The notes: generated by a model from the sequence alone, not told the origin. Shown: positions 52,679 to 61,566, counted from the stretch's first letter. The stretch: 64,000 bases of DNA from Chitinophagaceae bacterium (GCA_019745155.1 JAIETM010000005.1:1-64000); one strand, 5' to 3'. Numbers and translations: made by a program.

Positions 52679-52684
52679 GGGCGA

Positions 52685-52692
52685 CAAATTTA
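52685..52692 (-). promoter_or_regulatory. -7 box directly upstream of mutS
   Basis: On the minus strand TAAATTTG matches TAnnTTTG and ends six bases before the mutS ATG. TTTG occurs 11 bp upstream, too close for a standard -33 box, so support is partial. Confidence 0.4.
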
Positions 52693-52740
52693 CTCGCCAG
52701 CAGCAAAGGAGTGGGCTTTTCTGCAGAAAGATTTTCCCCG

Positions 52741-52772
52741 CTTGTGGATAGTGCCGGCAAGCCCTACATTTG
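52741..52772 (+). promoter_or_regulatory. Promoter of the TrmH-type methyltransferase gene
   Basis: CTTG (52741-52744), 20 bp, TACATTTG (52765-52772, exact -7 consensus) lies six bases before the ATG at 52779. Confidence 0.55.
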
Positions 52773-52778
52773 CGGAGT

Positions 52779-53309
52779 ATGCGCAAACTGAGCATGGACG
52801 AGCTGGGCCGTAAATCTGTGGATGAGTTTAAATCGGCCAACAAACACCGGATTGTGGTGGTGCTGGATAATATCCGCAGCATGCACAATGTGGGTTCGGT
52901 CTTTCGTACTTGCGACGCTTTTCTGATTGAGGCCATCATGCTCTGCGGCTATACGCCCCAGCCGCCGCATCGAGATATCCATAAAACAGCTTTGGGTGCT
53001 ACTGAATCGGTGGATTGGTTCTATTTCCCCTCAACCAAGGAAGCAGTGCTGGCACTGCAGGAGAAGGGCTATGCCTGTTATGCCATTGAACAAGTTGATA
53101 ATAGCACCATGCTGCAGGATATGGTGCTGGGTGATAAACCTATTGCCTTGGTTTTTGGGAATGAAGTTGAAGGGGTGGATACCGAGGTGTTGCCCTTGAT
53201 GCAAGGCAGCATTGAAATACCTCAGTGGGGGATGAAGCATTCCCTAAATGTGTCGGTAGCTACCGGCATTGTATTATGGGAAATGGTGCGCAAACAAATG
53301 AAACTATAG
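52779..53309 (+). CDS. TrmH/SpoU-family RNA 2'-O-methyltransferase
   Basis: The 176-residue SPOUT-fold enzyme carries LDNIRSMHNVGSVFRTCDAF (motif 1), VFGNEVEGVDTEVL (motif 2) and IPQWGMKHSLNVSVATGIVLWEMV (motif 3), which form the knotted AdoMet site. It methylates ribose 2'-OH in tRNA or rRNA; the target cannot be told. It is a minimal form lacking the N-terminal substrate-binding domain of RlmB. The start ATG 52779 is preferred to a TTG at 52770. It begins a tight plus-strand run. Confidence 0.9.
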   Translation: MRKLSMDELGRKSVDEFKSANKHRIVVVLDNIRSMHNVGSVFRTCDAFLIEAIMLCGYTPQPPHRDIHKTALGATESVDWFYFPSTKEAVLALQEKGYACYAIEQVDNSTMLQDMVLGDKPIALVFGNEVEGVDTEVLPLMQGSIEIPQWGMKHSLNVSVATGIVLWEMVRKQMKL

Positions 53310-53312
53310 TTG

Positions 53313-54185
53313 ATGAAGCAAGTAAAGAATTACCTCAGTCTGATTAAGTTTTCGCATACCATCTTTGCGATGCCCTTTGCTATGATTGGTTTTGTGCTTG
53401 GGCTGAAAGCAGATGCATCCATTTTTGAACAGACGGAAGTATGGGTAACCAAATTGGCCTTGGTAATTGTTTGCATGGTAACGGCTCGCAGTGCAGCTAT
53501 GGCTTTCAATCGTTACTTGGATCGTTCTTTTGATGCATTAAATCCACGTACAGCGATTAGAGAGATTCCTGCTGGCATTATATCAGCTAACAGCGCATTA
53601 TGGTTCACCATTGTGATGTCTGCTTTGTTTGTTTTTGGTGCCTGGTTGATTAATCCATTGTGTTTTTATCTATCTCCTGTGGCTTTGTTGGTGATTCTGG
53701 GGTATAGTTTCACCAAGCGCTTTACCGCGCTTTGTCATTTGGTACTTGGACTAGGACTCTCGCTAGCACCTATTGGCGCTTATTTGGCGGTTACAGGCGT
53801 ATTTGCACTATTGCCCATCTTGTTTTCTTTCGCTGTATTGTGCTGGGTAAGTGGTTTTGATATCATTTACTCTTTACAGGATGAGGTATTTGATAAAAGC
53901 CTGCAATTACATTCTATTCCGGCTGCATTGGGTAAGCAAAAAGCACTGGCCGTTTCCCGCGTGTTGCATGTTTTGAGTTTTTCAGCTTTGTTGGCGGCAG
54001 CTTTTCTGAGTAATTGGACTTGGCTCTATGGTATAGGTCTTGCCGGCTTTGGTGGTATGCTGGTGTATCAGCACTCATTGGTAAAACCACACGACCTAAG
54101 TAAGGTCAATATTGCTTTTATGACAGCCAATGGCATAGCTAGTGTGGTCTTTGCTATCTTCGTGATACTTGATCAAATTATCTGA
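53313..54185 (+). CDS. UbiA-family prenyltransferase (probably menaquinone pathway)
   Basis: The 290-residue membrane protein has eight or nine helices and the two Asp-rich motifs: MAFNRYLDRSFDALNPRTA (about 63-80) and GFDIIYSLQDEVFDKSLQLH (about 185-205). The second loop and the following SIPAALGKQKA are characteristic of the 4-hydroxybenzoate-type subgroup that, in Bacteroidota with menaquinone as their quinone, is assigned to the futalosine route (MqnP). That pathway assignment is inferred; no other mqn gene is in the window. The start is ATG 53313; TTG 53310 is an alternative. Confidence 0.85.
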   Translation: MKQVKNYLSLIKFSHTIFAMPFAMIGFVLGLKADASIFEQTEVWVTKLALVIVCMVTARSAAMAFNRYLDRSFDALNPRTAIREIPAGIISANSALWFTIVMSALFVFGAWLINPLCFYLSPVALLVILGYSFTKRFTALCHLVLGLGLSLAPIGAYLAVTGVFALLPILFSFAVLCWVSGFDIIYSLQDEVFDKSLQLHSIPAALGKQKALAVSRVLHVLSFSALLAAAFLSNWTWLYGIGLAGFGGMLVYQHSLVKPHDLSKVNIAFMTANGIASVVFAIFVILDQII

Positions 54186-54598
54186 TGGGCAGAATCCTTT
54201 GCATTGATTATGGCTCCAAGAGAACCGGTCTGGCAGTCTCAGATCCGCTAAGGATGATTGCTTCTCCTTTAGATACCCTCCATACCAAGGATTTATTTGA
54301 TTTTCTACAAAAGTATATTCCCTCAGAAGGGGTTGATCTTATTTTGATTGGTTATCCCACCAATCTAGATGAAACAGCTACCCATGCCACACCATTGGTG
54401 CAGGCCTGTATCAATCGATTAAAGAAACTTTTTCCTACTATCCCCTTGGAAACCGTGGATGAACATTTTACCAGCAAGCTGGCATCCAGGGCTATGATTG
54501 ATATGGGGATGAAGAAGAAAGATCGCCAACAGAAAGGCAATATAGATCAGATTGCTGCTGCCATCATGCTCCAGGAGTATATGCAATACAAGCTCTAA
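54185..54598 (+). CDS. ruvX: RuvX/YqgF-type RNase H-fold nuclease (putative pre-16S rRNA nuclease)
   Basis: The 137-residue protein has GRILCIDYGSKRTGLAVSDP at the N-terminus with the first catalytic Asp, VDLILIGYPTNLDE, ETVDEHFTSKLASRAM and GNIDQIAAAIMLQEYM with the last catalytic Asp. This is the complete YqgF layout, implicated in 5' maturation of 16S rRNA or Holliday junction resolution. Its ATG overlaps the preceding stop codon by one base (TGATGG). Confidence 0.93.
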   Translation: MGRILCIDYGSKRTGLAVSDPLRMIASPLDTLHTKDLFDFLQKYIPSEGVDLILIGYPTNLDETATHATPLVQACINRLKKLFPTIPLETVDEHFTSKLASRAMIDMGMKKKDRQQKGNIDQIAAAIMLQEYMQYKL

Positions 54599-54664
54599 GC
54601 TGCTTGTTAATTCATTTGTTGATTGGCGCTTTTGCGGGTACTTTTGCTGTATAGAATAAGTATT

Positions 54665-55243
54665 ATGATTCTTCCAATTGTTGCATACGGTGCTGAAGTG
54701 TTGCGTAAAGTAGGTGAGGATATTACGCCCGACTATCCCGGTTTACCCAAACTCATTGAAGATATGTGGGAAACCATGTACGCCAGCAATGGCGTTGGTT
54801 TGGCCGCACCACAGATCAATAGAAATATTCGCTTGTTTGTGGTAGATAGTGCCCAGATTTTTGAGCATCAGGAACCTGAAGAGAAAGGTAAGTATGCTGA
54901 CGAACCTGGTATCAAGCAGGTGTTCATCAATGCACATGTGGTGGAACTGGCAGGAGAAGAATGGCCTTACAATGAAGGTTGTTTGAGTATTCCACGCATT
55001 CGCGAAGACATCATGCGCCCGGAGTCTGTGACGCTGGAGTATATGGATGAAAATTTCGTGCAGCATACCCAAACCTTTCATGGTATAACAGCAAGAGTTA
55101 TCCAACACGAATACGATCATATTGAGGGTATGCTGTTTATTGATTACCTGAAACCATTGAAGCGAAAACTCCTCCATGGTAAGCTGATGGATATTCATAA
55201 GGGTAAGATTAAAGTGGATTATAAAATGATCTTCAACAAGTGA
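54665..55243 (+). CDS. def: Peptide deformylase
   Basis: The 192-residue metalloenzyme removes the N-formyl group from nascent proteins. The three motifs are NGVGLAAPQINRN (motif 1), NEGCLSIPRIREDI (motif 2, metal Cys) and VIQHEYDHIEGMLF (motif 3, HExxH-like HEYDH). The ATG at 54665 gives the standard MILPIVAYGAEVLRKV start; the upstream methionine at 54623 adds a non-conserved hydrophobic extension. The next gene starts with GTG overlapping this stop. Confidence 0.96.
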   Translation: MILPIVAYGAEVLRKVGEDITPDYPGLPKLIEDMWETMYASNGVGLAAPQINRNIRLFVVDSAQIFEHQEPEEKGKYADEPGIKQVFINAHVVELAGEEWPYNEGCLSIPRIREDIMRPESVTLEYMDENFVQHTQTFHGITARVIQHEYDHIEGMLFIDYLKPLKRKLLHGKLMDIHKGKIKVDYKMIFNK

Positions 55244-56172
55244 TCAGATCTCTCTTAGTATTGCTTTGTCTGTGTAGCATGCTTTTTCTTAGAGCACAGG
55301 ATACGACTGTGATCATTGATGAGGGTAGAATTACACTCGCCGAAGTTGTTGTAAGAAATAATTTTGATTACAAAAAACTGCTGGCACAGATCAAAGCAGA
55401 TACCAGCTTTTACAAAGCATTTAAAAATCTGCGTGTATTAGGTTTTTCTTCCTACAATGATATCAGGATGCTGGATAAATCTGGCACTACCAAAGCATCC
55501 TTGTATAGTAAGACAAGGCAAAACAGGGTAGATGGTTGCAGAACCATGGATATCCTTGAGGAAAAAGTAAGCGGTGATTTTTTTAATAGCAAGCGAGAAT
55601 ATAATTACCTCACCCCGGAGCTGTACGCTTCCTTGTTTTTTACCGAAGGCAAAATCTGTGGTGAAACCAATATTGTTAGTCAGAAGAATAGAACTACAGC
55701 AAGTAAGAAGGGCTTGGAAAAACACAAAGAGCAATTGAAGATGCTCTTCTTCAACCCGGGAAAGAAAATTCCGGGTATTCCATTCATCGGTGATAAGCTT
55801 GATTTGTATGATGCACGTGCACACGAATTCTATGATTACAGACTGGATATAGAGGAATTTAAAGGCCAGCTCTGTTATGTATTTTCTATCAAGCCAAAAG
55901 AAACACTTGATGCAAATCAGAAAGACCTGATTGTAGTGGATGAGATGACTACCTGGTTCGATCAGCGAACCCTCGAAGTGCTGGGCCGTAATTATTCCCT
56001 GAGTTACAAAGCGGGTGTATATGATTTTGATGTGACCATGGAAGTGATCATGCGTAGATTTAACGGACTCATTGTTCCTGAACTGCTCAGATACCGCGGT
56101 AATTGGGATGTGATTTTCAAAAAGCGTGAGCGCGCTGTGTTCACAGCTACTTTGTTCGACTTTAAGCAATAA
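55240..56172 (+). CDS. Secreted protein of unknown function
   Basis: The 310-residue protein starts at GTG 55240 (GTGA overlap with the def stop), giving a signal peptide (RSLLVLLCLCSMLFLRAQ). The remainder is mixed alpha/beta with VVVRNNFDYKKLLAQIKADTSFYKAFKNLR, KHKEQLKMLFFNPGKKIPGIPFIGDKL and a C-terminal beta-rich half (MTTWFDQRTLEVLGRNYSLSY). This resembles Bacteroidota periplasmic proteins related to outer-membrane lipoprotein-sorting folds, but I recognise no named family. Translation is coupled to def. Confidence 0.75.
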   Translation: MIRSLLVLLCLCSMLFLRAQDTTVIIDEGRITLAEVVVRNNFDYKKLLAQIKADTSFYKAFKNLRVLGFSSYNDIRMLDKSGTTKASLYSKTRQNRVDGCRTMDILEEKVSGDFFNSKREYNYLTPELYASLFFTEGKICGETNIVSQKNRTTASKKGLEKHKEQLKMLFFNPGKKIPGIPFIGDKLDLYDARAHEFYDYRLDIEEFKGQLCYVFSIKPKETLDANQKDLIVVDEMTTWFDQRTLEVLGRNYSLSYKAGVYDFDVTMEVIMRRFNGLIVPELLRYRGNWDVIFKKRERAVFTATLFDFKQ

Positions 56173-56206
56173 AAAAAGAGAGGGCTACTTGCGTAACCCT
56201 CTGCCC
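56172..56206 (-). terminator. Intrinsic terminator after the lipoprotein gene
   Basis: On the minus strand AGAGGGTTAC and GTAGCCCTCT pair (one mismatch) around a GCAA tetraloop, followed by CTTTTTTT. The stem also lies just after the convergent 55240-56172 gene but has no T-run in that direction. Confidence 0.8.
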
Positions 56207-56228
56207 CCGTAATGCTTCAGCAGTGTGG

Positions 56229-57248
56229 CTAATTCAGCTGCTGAAGAAAATCTTTCACTTGTTGCCAGTTGCTAATGCGTGGTTCAATCCGCACCAGATC
56301 TGGTGAAGTGATTAATCTGCTTTCTGTTACACCCATATAGGTGTCATTGCCAATAACCGATAAGGATACTAATTTAAACGGGATGTTTTTAGGCAAAGCA
56401 GGGTAGTAAAATGTTTGAATGGCTGCTTCGTCCTTAAGTTGTAAAACAATATTGCTGCTGGTACTGATTGCGTACACAACTGTATTCTTGTTGGTAAAAT
56501 TCAGTGGAAGCCTGATGTTAAGCCTAGTTGTATTGCTGGTATCAACCCAGTTGCAACTGCCCAGCCAGCCGGTGAATTGCGTTTTTAACTCGTAGAATTT
56601 TTTATAACTACCGCCAGGTACGTAGATAGAATCGCCTTTATAGACTTTGTTGTCATGGTTGGTGATATCCTTCCAGATATGTACGCTGTCTCTGCCAGAT
56701 GCAAGCGTAATATTTTTAAATAGAATTCGATCTGATTTGGGTGCTTTGTGTTTGATGCGTGCAGCAATTTTTGCACCGCCAAATAGATCTAAAGGCTGGT
56801 TGTTTTGCCATAATTTGATTCCCACCAGCATATCTGTTTCCAATACCTGCATGGTAGTACCGGCAGTTGTTAGTCCAGCTTTAAGTATGGCGTCTTTAGT
56901 GGTTAAGATGGTAAGTTCTATCCTGATTTTTCCGCGTATTCGATTGGCTGCAGTGCCAGGCTGACCGGCAATGCACATGCCGCCATTATTGGTTTCGTAT
57001 TCAAGTTTTAGAGAGTCGCCAAATGCAATGCCGCCATCTCTGTCGGCATCAAATGAATCAATTAATGGCTCTGGTAATTCGCCACGTAAATTGGTTAGCA
57101 TTTGAGTCAATTCAGGTGATACTGTTGTAGTCGTCCATGCCGTATCATTGAGTGGATTGTTTCTGCTAATAGAAAACTCTTCAGAAAATTCTTTCTGGCA
57201 GGCACTAAAACCAGTAACAAGCAATATGGTGACTAACAGCCTTTGCAT
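56229..57248 (-). CDS. Lipoprotein of unknown function with EF-hand-like loop
   Basis: The 339-residue protein has a lipoprotein signal (LLVTILLVTGFSAC) followed by a beta-rich body. DADRDGGIAFGD near residue 75 fits the 12-residue calcium-binding EF-hand loop (D-x-D-x-D-G-x-I-x-x-x-D). No family was recognised. It is the third gene after the ECF sigma factor and the membrane/barrel protein, 43 bp beyond the latter, so it may belong to that regulon. The start is set at ATG 57248 for the lipobox. Confidence 0.75.
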   Translation of the reverse strand: MQRLLVTILLVTGFSACQKEFSEEFSISRNNPLNDTAWTTTTVSPELTQMLTNLRGELPEPLIDSFDADRDGGIAFGDSLKLEYETNNGGMCIAGQPGTAANRIRGKIRIELTILTTKDAILKAGLTTAGTTMQVLETDMLVGIKLWQNNQPLDLFGGAKIAARIKHKAPKSDRILFKNITLASGRDSVHIWKDITNHDNKVYKGDSIYVPGGSYKKFYELKTQFTGWLGSCNWVDTSNTTRLNIRLPLNFTNKNTVVYAISTSSNIVLQLKDEAAIQTFYYPALPKNIPFKLVSLSVIGNDTYMGVTESRLITSPDLVRIEPRISNWQQVKDFLQQLN

Positions 57249-57291
57249 AATCGTTCGTGTATGTAGATACTTATTCTGCATATTCTGTTGC

Positions 57292-58674
57292 CTAATTCAA
57301 TTTCCACTTTACACCCAATTGTATACCTGTTGAAGAGAATCGCTGTGTGAATGCTGGTTGCCTGATTTGCATCGAAGAGAAATTGGTTCTGAAAAACGGT
57401 TCAGCATAAATTTCTAATCCTGGTCTGATAGGTTTACTGATACGAATGCTGCCAAAACCACTTAAGCCAATTTGCTGCTGGTAAATGCTTGTCTGTCCTT
57501 TAGAACTCAATGCTACAATTTGATTGGTTGTATCTAATATTTCACCACTATACCAAGAGGTAGCAGTTGCAATGACGCCCGCATTGATGCTGAATTTGAC
57601 TTGTTCATTACCCCACTCGTATCCGAGTATCAATGGTATCTCAATACTTCTGTATCTGTTTTGTGTTTTTCTGGTGAGGTAGCCAATCTGCTGCATGGTG
57701 GAGGTGTCACTCACATAAATTGTATCGCCAGGAGCACGCACTAAAGGTCTTGTGGTCACGACGGTAATGGTTCTGCGCTCATTCTCTAAACGCATGGCAA
57801 AGCGCTCATTGATTTGTGCGTACTGTATGCCCGTTCTGATTAACAAGTGTTCTCCAATATTCGCACTCAATCCAATGCCAGCAGTAAATCCACCGCGCAT
57901 ACTCTCTGAACTGTCTTTTCTGTTTAAATAGTTTGCAGGTAAACTGCCGCCATTGATGGTTTTGGTGGTGTATTCGGGACTAAAATAAACTTCCCCATAC
58001 CAATCGTTTCTGATACGTGCTCTTCCAGTTGGTGGGCAATCGATTGGCTTACCAATACCGTTCACACTTGATAATTGGAAAGGTGTACGCAAGTTTTTAC
58101 GTCCATTAAAACGCCAAAGATCGGCTGTGCTAAACTGGTCAGTCGATTCTTCTTGTAGCATTAAGTTATTGGCTACTGTTGTTGGTGTATCGTATCGTCT
58201 TGGTTCAGTTACAGTTGAAAAAGCTTGTAGGTTATTGTTTCGCTTTGCTATGGACAATGCTTGCTTAGTGAGATTAATTCGGTCGAGCTTTTGTGGTAGA
58301 CTTTTTTCTGCTGTGTTTGTTTGTGCAATTGGTTCAGTGAATACTGCAATGTCACTTATACTTGATTGATCTTTGTTAATTGCAACTTTACTGTTTGTAT
58401 TGCTCCGATTTTCTGTAGCTGTTACCTCTTTTATGTCTTGTGCTTCTGGTGTGCGTATCAGCGATTGAATATTTGGGTAGAACAGATACCCCAAGCTACT
58501 GGTTAATAAGCAAGCGGTGAGTAGGATAGAGAGCTTGTTGTTTAGCCAGAACAAGAAAGCCCTTCTTTTAGGCTTTTCCTGTATAATGCGCGACCACATA
58601 TCCGCAGGCACTTCTGCCTGATGATCCTGAAGTTTTGTCCGGAAGTATTGGTCGAATAGATGTTCGTTCATCAA
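57292..58674 (-). CDS. Membrane protein with cytoplasmic N-terminus and barrel-like C-terminus (sigma-factor partner)
   Basis: The 460-residue protein has a charged N-terminus (NEHLFDQYFRTKLQDHQAEVP, about 1-38), one transmembrane helix (KLSILLTACLLTSSLGYLFYP, about 47-68), a disordered Asn/Thr-rich linker (about 75-190) and a C-terminal beta-rich domain (about 230-460; GFTAGIGLSANIGEHLLIRTG, LILGYEWGNEQVKFSINAGV, FSSTGIQLGVKWKLN) resembling porin-like barrels. It overlaps the ECF sigma stop by four bases (ATGA). That position usually belongs to an anti-sigma factor, but no zinc-type anti-sigma domain is visible. Confidence 0.75.
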   Translation of the reverse strand: MMNEHLFDQYFRTKLQDHQAEVPADMWSRIIQEKPKRRAFLFWLNNKLSILLTACLLTSSLGYLFYPNIQSLIRTPEAQDIKEVTATENRSNTNSKVAINKDQSSISDIAVFTEPIAQTNTAEKSLPQKLDRINLTKQALSIAKRNNNLQAFSTVTEPRRYDTPTTVANNLMLQEESTDQFSTADLWRFNGRKNLRTPFQLSSVNGIGKPIDCPPTGRARIRNDWYGEVYFSPEYTTKTINGGSLPANYLNRKDSSESMRGGFTAGIGLSANIGEHLLIRTGIQYAQINERFAMRLENERRTITVVTTRPLVRAPGDTIYVSDTSTMQQIGYLTRKTQNRYRSIEIPLILGYEWGNEQVKFSINAGVIATATSWYSGEILDTTNQIVALSSKGQTSIYQQQIGLSGFGSIRISKPIRPGLEIYAEPFFRTNFSSMQIRQPAFTQRFSSTGIQLGVKWKLN

Positions 58675-59207
58675 ACAGCTATTTTTTGGCGTTCAAGAAT
58701 TTGTTGCTGTAACATTTTTCTGGCTTTCACCAACTGACTTCTGCTTGTGCCAGCTTGTATGCCCAGCATGTCTGCTATTTCTTCATGGCTATAGCCTTCA
58801 ATTACATTCAAGTTAAATACAGTTCGGTATCCATCAGGTAATTGCTGGATTAACTGCATTAGTTCAGCTTCTCCCAAGTGATTGTACACGTATGGTTCCA
58901 TTCTTGGCGCATCGTCATTTCTATCGGTTATCTCCTGAAAATGCAATTTTCTCTTTTGCAGTCTTTTGAGCGCTGCATTCACAATCACCCGCCTGATCCA
59001 GCCTTCAAATGAACCTTCAAACTTAAACTGATGCATATTACTAAACACCCGAATAAACCCATCCTGTAACATATCTTCCGCTTCCATTTGATCCTGGGCA
59101 TAACGAAGGCATACAGCCATCATCTTACCAGCGTATTGCTCAAATAAGGTACGCTGGCAGCGGCTGTCATTACTGATACACCCTTTAATCAGTTCGTATT
59201 CAGTCAA
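58671..59207 (-). CDS. ECF-type RNA polymerase sigma factor
   Basis: The 178-residue protein has region 2 (about 20-85: LFEQYAGKMMAVCLRYAQDQMEAEDMLQDGFIRVF) and region 4 (about 120-170: LPDGYRTVFNLNVIEGYSHEEIADMLGIQAGTSRSQLVKARK), joined by a linker with an LQKRKLHF segment. This is the FecI/CarQ-like ECF layout common in Bacteroidota. The start is TTG at 59207; no ATG is in frame upstream. The downstream membrane/barrel gene is translationally coupled. Confidence 0.93.
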   Translation of the reverse strand: MTEYELIKGCISNDSRCQRTLFEQYAGKMMAVCLRYAQDQMEAEDMLQDGFIRVFSNMHQFKFEGSFEGWIRRVIVNAALKRLQKRKLHFQEITDRNDDAPRMEPYVYNHLGEAELMQLIQQLPDGYRTVFNLNVIEGYSHEEIADMLGIQAGTSRSQLVKARKMLQQQILERQKIAV

Positions 59208-59298
59208 AACGGGGCTGGTTTGTTATGCGGTGTTAGATGTTAGATACCAGCAAAGGTTAAGCCGTTGCCTTCGGAATTATCCTTTCTTAACAAATTTT

Positions 59299-59331
59299 AC
59301 AAAAAAATACCCGCTTATGAGCGGGTATTTA
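59299..59331. terminator. Bidirectional intrinsic terminator
   Basis: AAATACCCGCT and AGCGGGTATTT form a perfect 11-bp stem with a TATG loop. On the minus strand it ends the YbdK-like gene and is followed by a T-run. Confidence 0.85.
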
Positions 59332-59346
59332 ACGTTTTAACATGAT

Positions 59347-60456
59347 TTAGACAGCTAAAAACTGTCCGGTAATATAGTCTACTACACTGGTTAGGCTATT
59401 AGTCTCCTTATACACAGCTAATTGACGGTCTGCGCCCGTTCCATGCTCCAGCATCTTGTGTACATGCTGAATCACATGTCTTGAACCAAGCTCATCAACA
59501 ACATCATCAACAAAATCGAGCAGTTCATAAATGAGCAATCTCGTATTCACTTCTGTTTCCTTGCCAAAATCAATCAAAGTGCCATCAATGCCGTATCTGC
59601 TTGCACGCCACTTGTTCTCATTAATCAATGCTCTCTGATAAAGCATGAAATTCATGTTTTTCACCCTGAGCTTGTAAAGCTTTGCACAAATGGCTTGAAA
59701 CAATGCAGCAATAGCGATGGTGTCCATTACATTCATGGGCACATCACAAATCCTGAATTCAACAGTATTGAAGAAAGGGTGTACGCGTAAATCCCACCAA
59801 ATCTTCTTGGCATTATCAATACAATTGGTTTTGATAAGCAGGTTTACGTAATTGTCGTATGCTTCGATACTCTCAAAGTAATCGGGTATGCCAGTTCTAG
59901 GAAACTTATCGAACACTTTCGTCCGGAATGATTTATAGCCCGTTTGGCGACCTTCCCAAAAAGGGGAGTTAGTGCTCAATGCATATACGTGTGGAAGGAA
60001 ATAACGTGCAGAATTGGCAATATGGATGGCCATTTTACGGTCTTCCATACCCACGTGCACATGCAATCCGAAAATCAAGTTACTTCTTGCAGCTTCCTGT
60101 AATTCGTTCACAATTTGATTATAGCGTACATGGTCTGTAATCAGCTGACTTTCCCAATGACTGAAAGGGTGGGTGCCCGATGCGCCAATAGAAAGACCTA
60201 GATCACCAGCAATTTTGGCAATAGTGCCTCTTAACGTCAGCACATCCTTATAAGCTTCATCCACATTGGCACAGATATCTGTACCAACTTCTACAACAGC
60301 CTGATGCATTTCTGCTTTTACCTTATCCTTGATGATTTTTTGTCCTTCTTGCACAATCCGCTGTTCATGACTTTTCAATTCACGCGTATGCGGATCAATC
60401 ACCATGTATTCTTCTTCCACACCTAGTGTGAAATGTTTGAAACTATAACTACCCAT
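59347..60456 (-). CDS. Carboxylate-amine ligase, YbdK/GCS2 type
   Basis: The 369-residue enzyme resembles glutamate-cysteine ligase 2: LGVEEEYMVIDPHTREL at the N-terminus, EVGTDICANVDEA, SGTHPFSHW, GLHVHVGMEDRKMAIHIAN with metal-binding residues, and VEFRICDVPMNVMD in the C-terminal half. Members form gamma-glutamyl-like amide bonds using ATP; E. coli YbdK has only weak glutamate-cysteine activity. The ATP-grasp enzyme encoded 15 bp upstream may act in the same pathway, possibly building a small peptide or amide metabolite. Confidence 0.88.
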   Translation of the reverse strand: MGSYSFKHFTLGVEEEYMVIDPHTRELKSHEQRIVQEGQKIIKDKVKAEMHQAVVEVGTDICANVDEAYKDVLTLRGTIAKIAGDLGLSIGASGTHPFSHWESQLITDHVRYNQIVNELQEAARSNLIFGLHVHVGMEDRKMAIHIANSARYFLPHVYALSTNSPFWEGRQTGYKSFRTKVFDKFPRTGIPDYFESIEAYDNYVNLLIKTNCIDNAKKIWWDLRVHPFFNTVEFRICDVPMNVMDTIAIAALFQAICAKLYKLRVKNMNFMLYQRALINENKWRASRYGIDGTLIDFGKETEVNTRLLIYELLDFVDDVVDELGSRHVIQHVHKMLEHGTGADRQLAVYKETNSLTSVVDYITGQFLAV

Positions 60457-60471
60457 GCATCAATTTTTAGA

Positions 60472-61425
60472 TCAATACAATACTTGTTTGCTACTGCTGC
60501 GTTTGATGTATTCACCCCAGGTAAGATTGTCTGCATTGGGCGTATGTGCTTTCGCTTTTTCAATAGCGAAATTGGCAGCTGTTTCCACTACCCATGCAAA
60601 GTTTTCTTCGCCAACACTGTTCTTGTCGGCGTCAGGTGCAGGATTGCAGAAGTCAATGGCATAAGGTACACCATCTCTTACTGCCAGTTCAACTGTATTG
60701 AAATCATACCCTAAATATTGATTGATGCGCAATACAATCTCTTCCATTTCTTCTAGTCGCTTTTTAGTAGGCTTGAAGTCGGCTACATAGCGCAGGTGGT
60801 GCGGGTTACGTGGTTCGTAAGACATAATGCGTACATGCTTGCCACCAATACAATAGCAACGATAGTATTCTTCGAAAATGATTTCTTCTTGTAGGAGCAT
60901 CACCAACTGACCCGTTTCAGCATGCTTCTCAAAGAAATCGTCCATGCTTTCTAACTTATATACGTTCTTCCATCCGCCACCAGCAAATGGTTTCATATAA
61001 GCTGGAAATCCAACATAGTTGAAAATGCCTTCCCAGTCTAAAGGATAGGAGAGGTTAGCAAATGACTGATCAGTTGTATCATCCGGATGATCTCTGGAAG
61101 GTAGAATAACTGTCTTAGGTACAGGCACATTGATTTTTGTAGCCAGACAGTTATTGAAGAACTTTTCATCAGCACTCCACCAAAACGGGTTATTGATAAC
61201 GGCTGTACCACAAAGTGCTGCATTCTTTAAGAAAGCTCTGTAAAATGGTACGTCCTGACTAATGCGATCAATGATTACCGCGTAATCACTGGCAACACCC
61301 TGCATTACTTTTTCAATGCGCACAGGTTCTGCTACAATGCCAGGAATATTTTTACTATTGATTCTTTCTACAAAAGCATCTGGGAAGCTTCTTTCTCTTC
61401 CATGGAGGATACCAATCTTTTTCAT
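60472..61425 (-). CDS. ATP-grasp ligase (RimK/glutathione synthetase-like)
   Basis: The 317-residue protein has an N-terminal alpha/beta domain (KKIGILHGRERSFPDAFVER) and an ATP-grasp fold. FPAYMKPFAGGGWKNVYKLES (about 155-175) is the lysine/glycine-rich ATP loop, MLLQEEIIFEEYYRCYCIGG and YDFNTVELAVRDGVPYAIDFCNPAP carry metal and carboxylate-side residues. Enzymes of this family form amide bonds between an acyl phosphate and an amine. Its gene precedes the YbdK-like ligase gene and faces a divergent esterase. Confidence 0.85.
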   Translation of the reverse strand: MKKIGILHGRERSFPDAFVERINSKNIPGIVAEPVRIEKVMQGVASDYAVIIDRISQDVPFYRAFLKNAALCGTAVINNPFWWSADEKFFNNCLATKINVPVPKTVILPSRDHPDDTTDQSFANLSYPLDWEGIFNYVGFPAYMKPFAGGGWKNVYKLESMDDFFEKHAETGQLVMLLQEEIIFEEYYRCYCIGGKHVRIMSYEPRNPHHLRYVADFKPTKKRLEEMEEIVLRINQYLGYDFNTVELAVRDGVPYAIDFCNPAPDADKNSVGEENFAWVVETAANFAIEKAKAHTPNADNLTWGEYIKRSSSKQVLY

Positions 61426-61566
61426 ATAGAGTTTTTTTGCTTGCTGATTTGATCAGGAATTGAATATAAGTAAACTAGGGCTTACGGCAAGAGATTGTGG
61501 CTCATTTTGTGTGCAACTTATCGCCTGAAGCGTTATTTTTTTGTGTTGTATTCCTTATTTTGGCTC

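Noticed and set aside
52679-52939. N-terminal extension of mutS by 87 codons
   Set aside because: The extra codons lie over the mutS promoter and the divergent methyltransferase gene and do not look like MutS.
55438-56169. 243-residue frame antisense to the secreted protein gene at 55240-56172
   Set aside because: The opposite strand encodes a protein with signal peptide and coupled start; the antisense frame has a composition rich in His, Ile and Phe and no recognisable domain.
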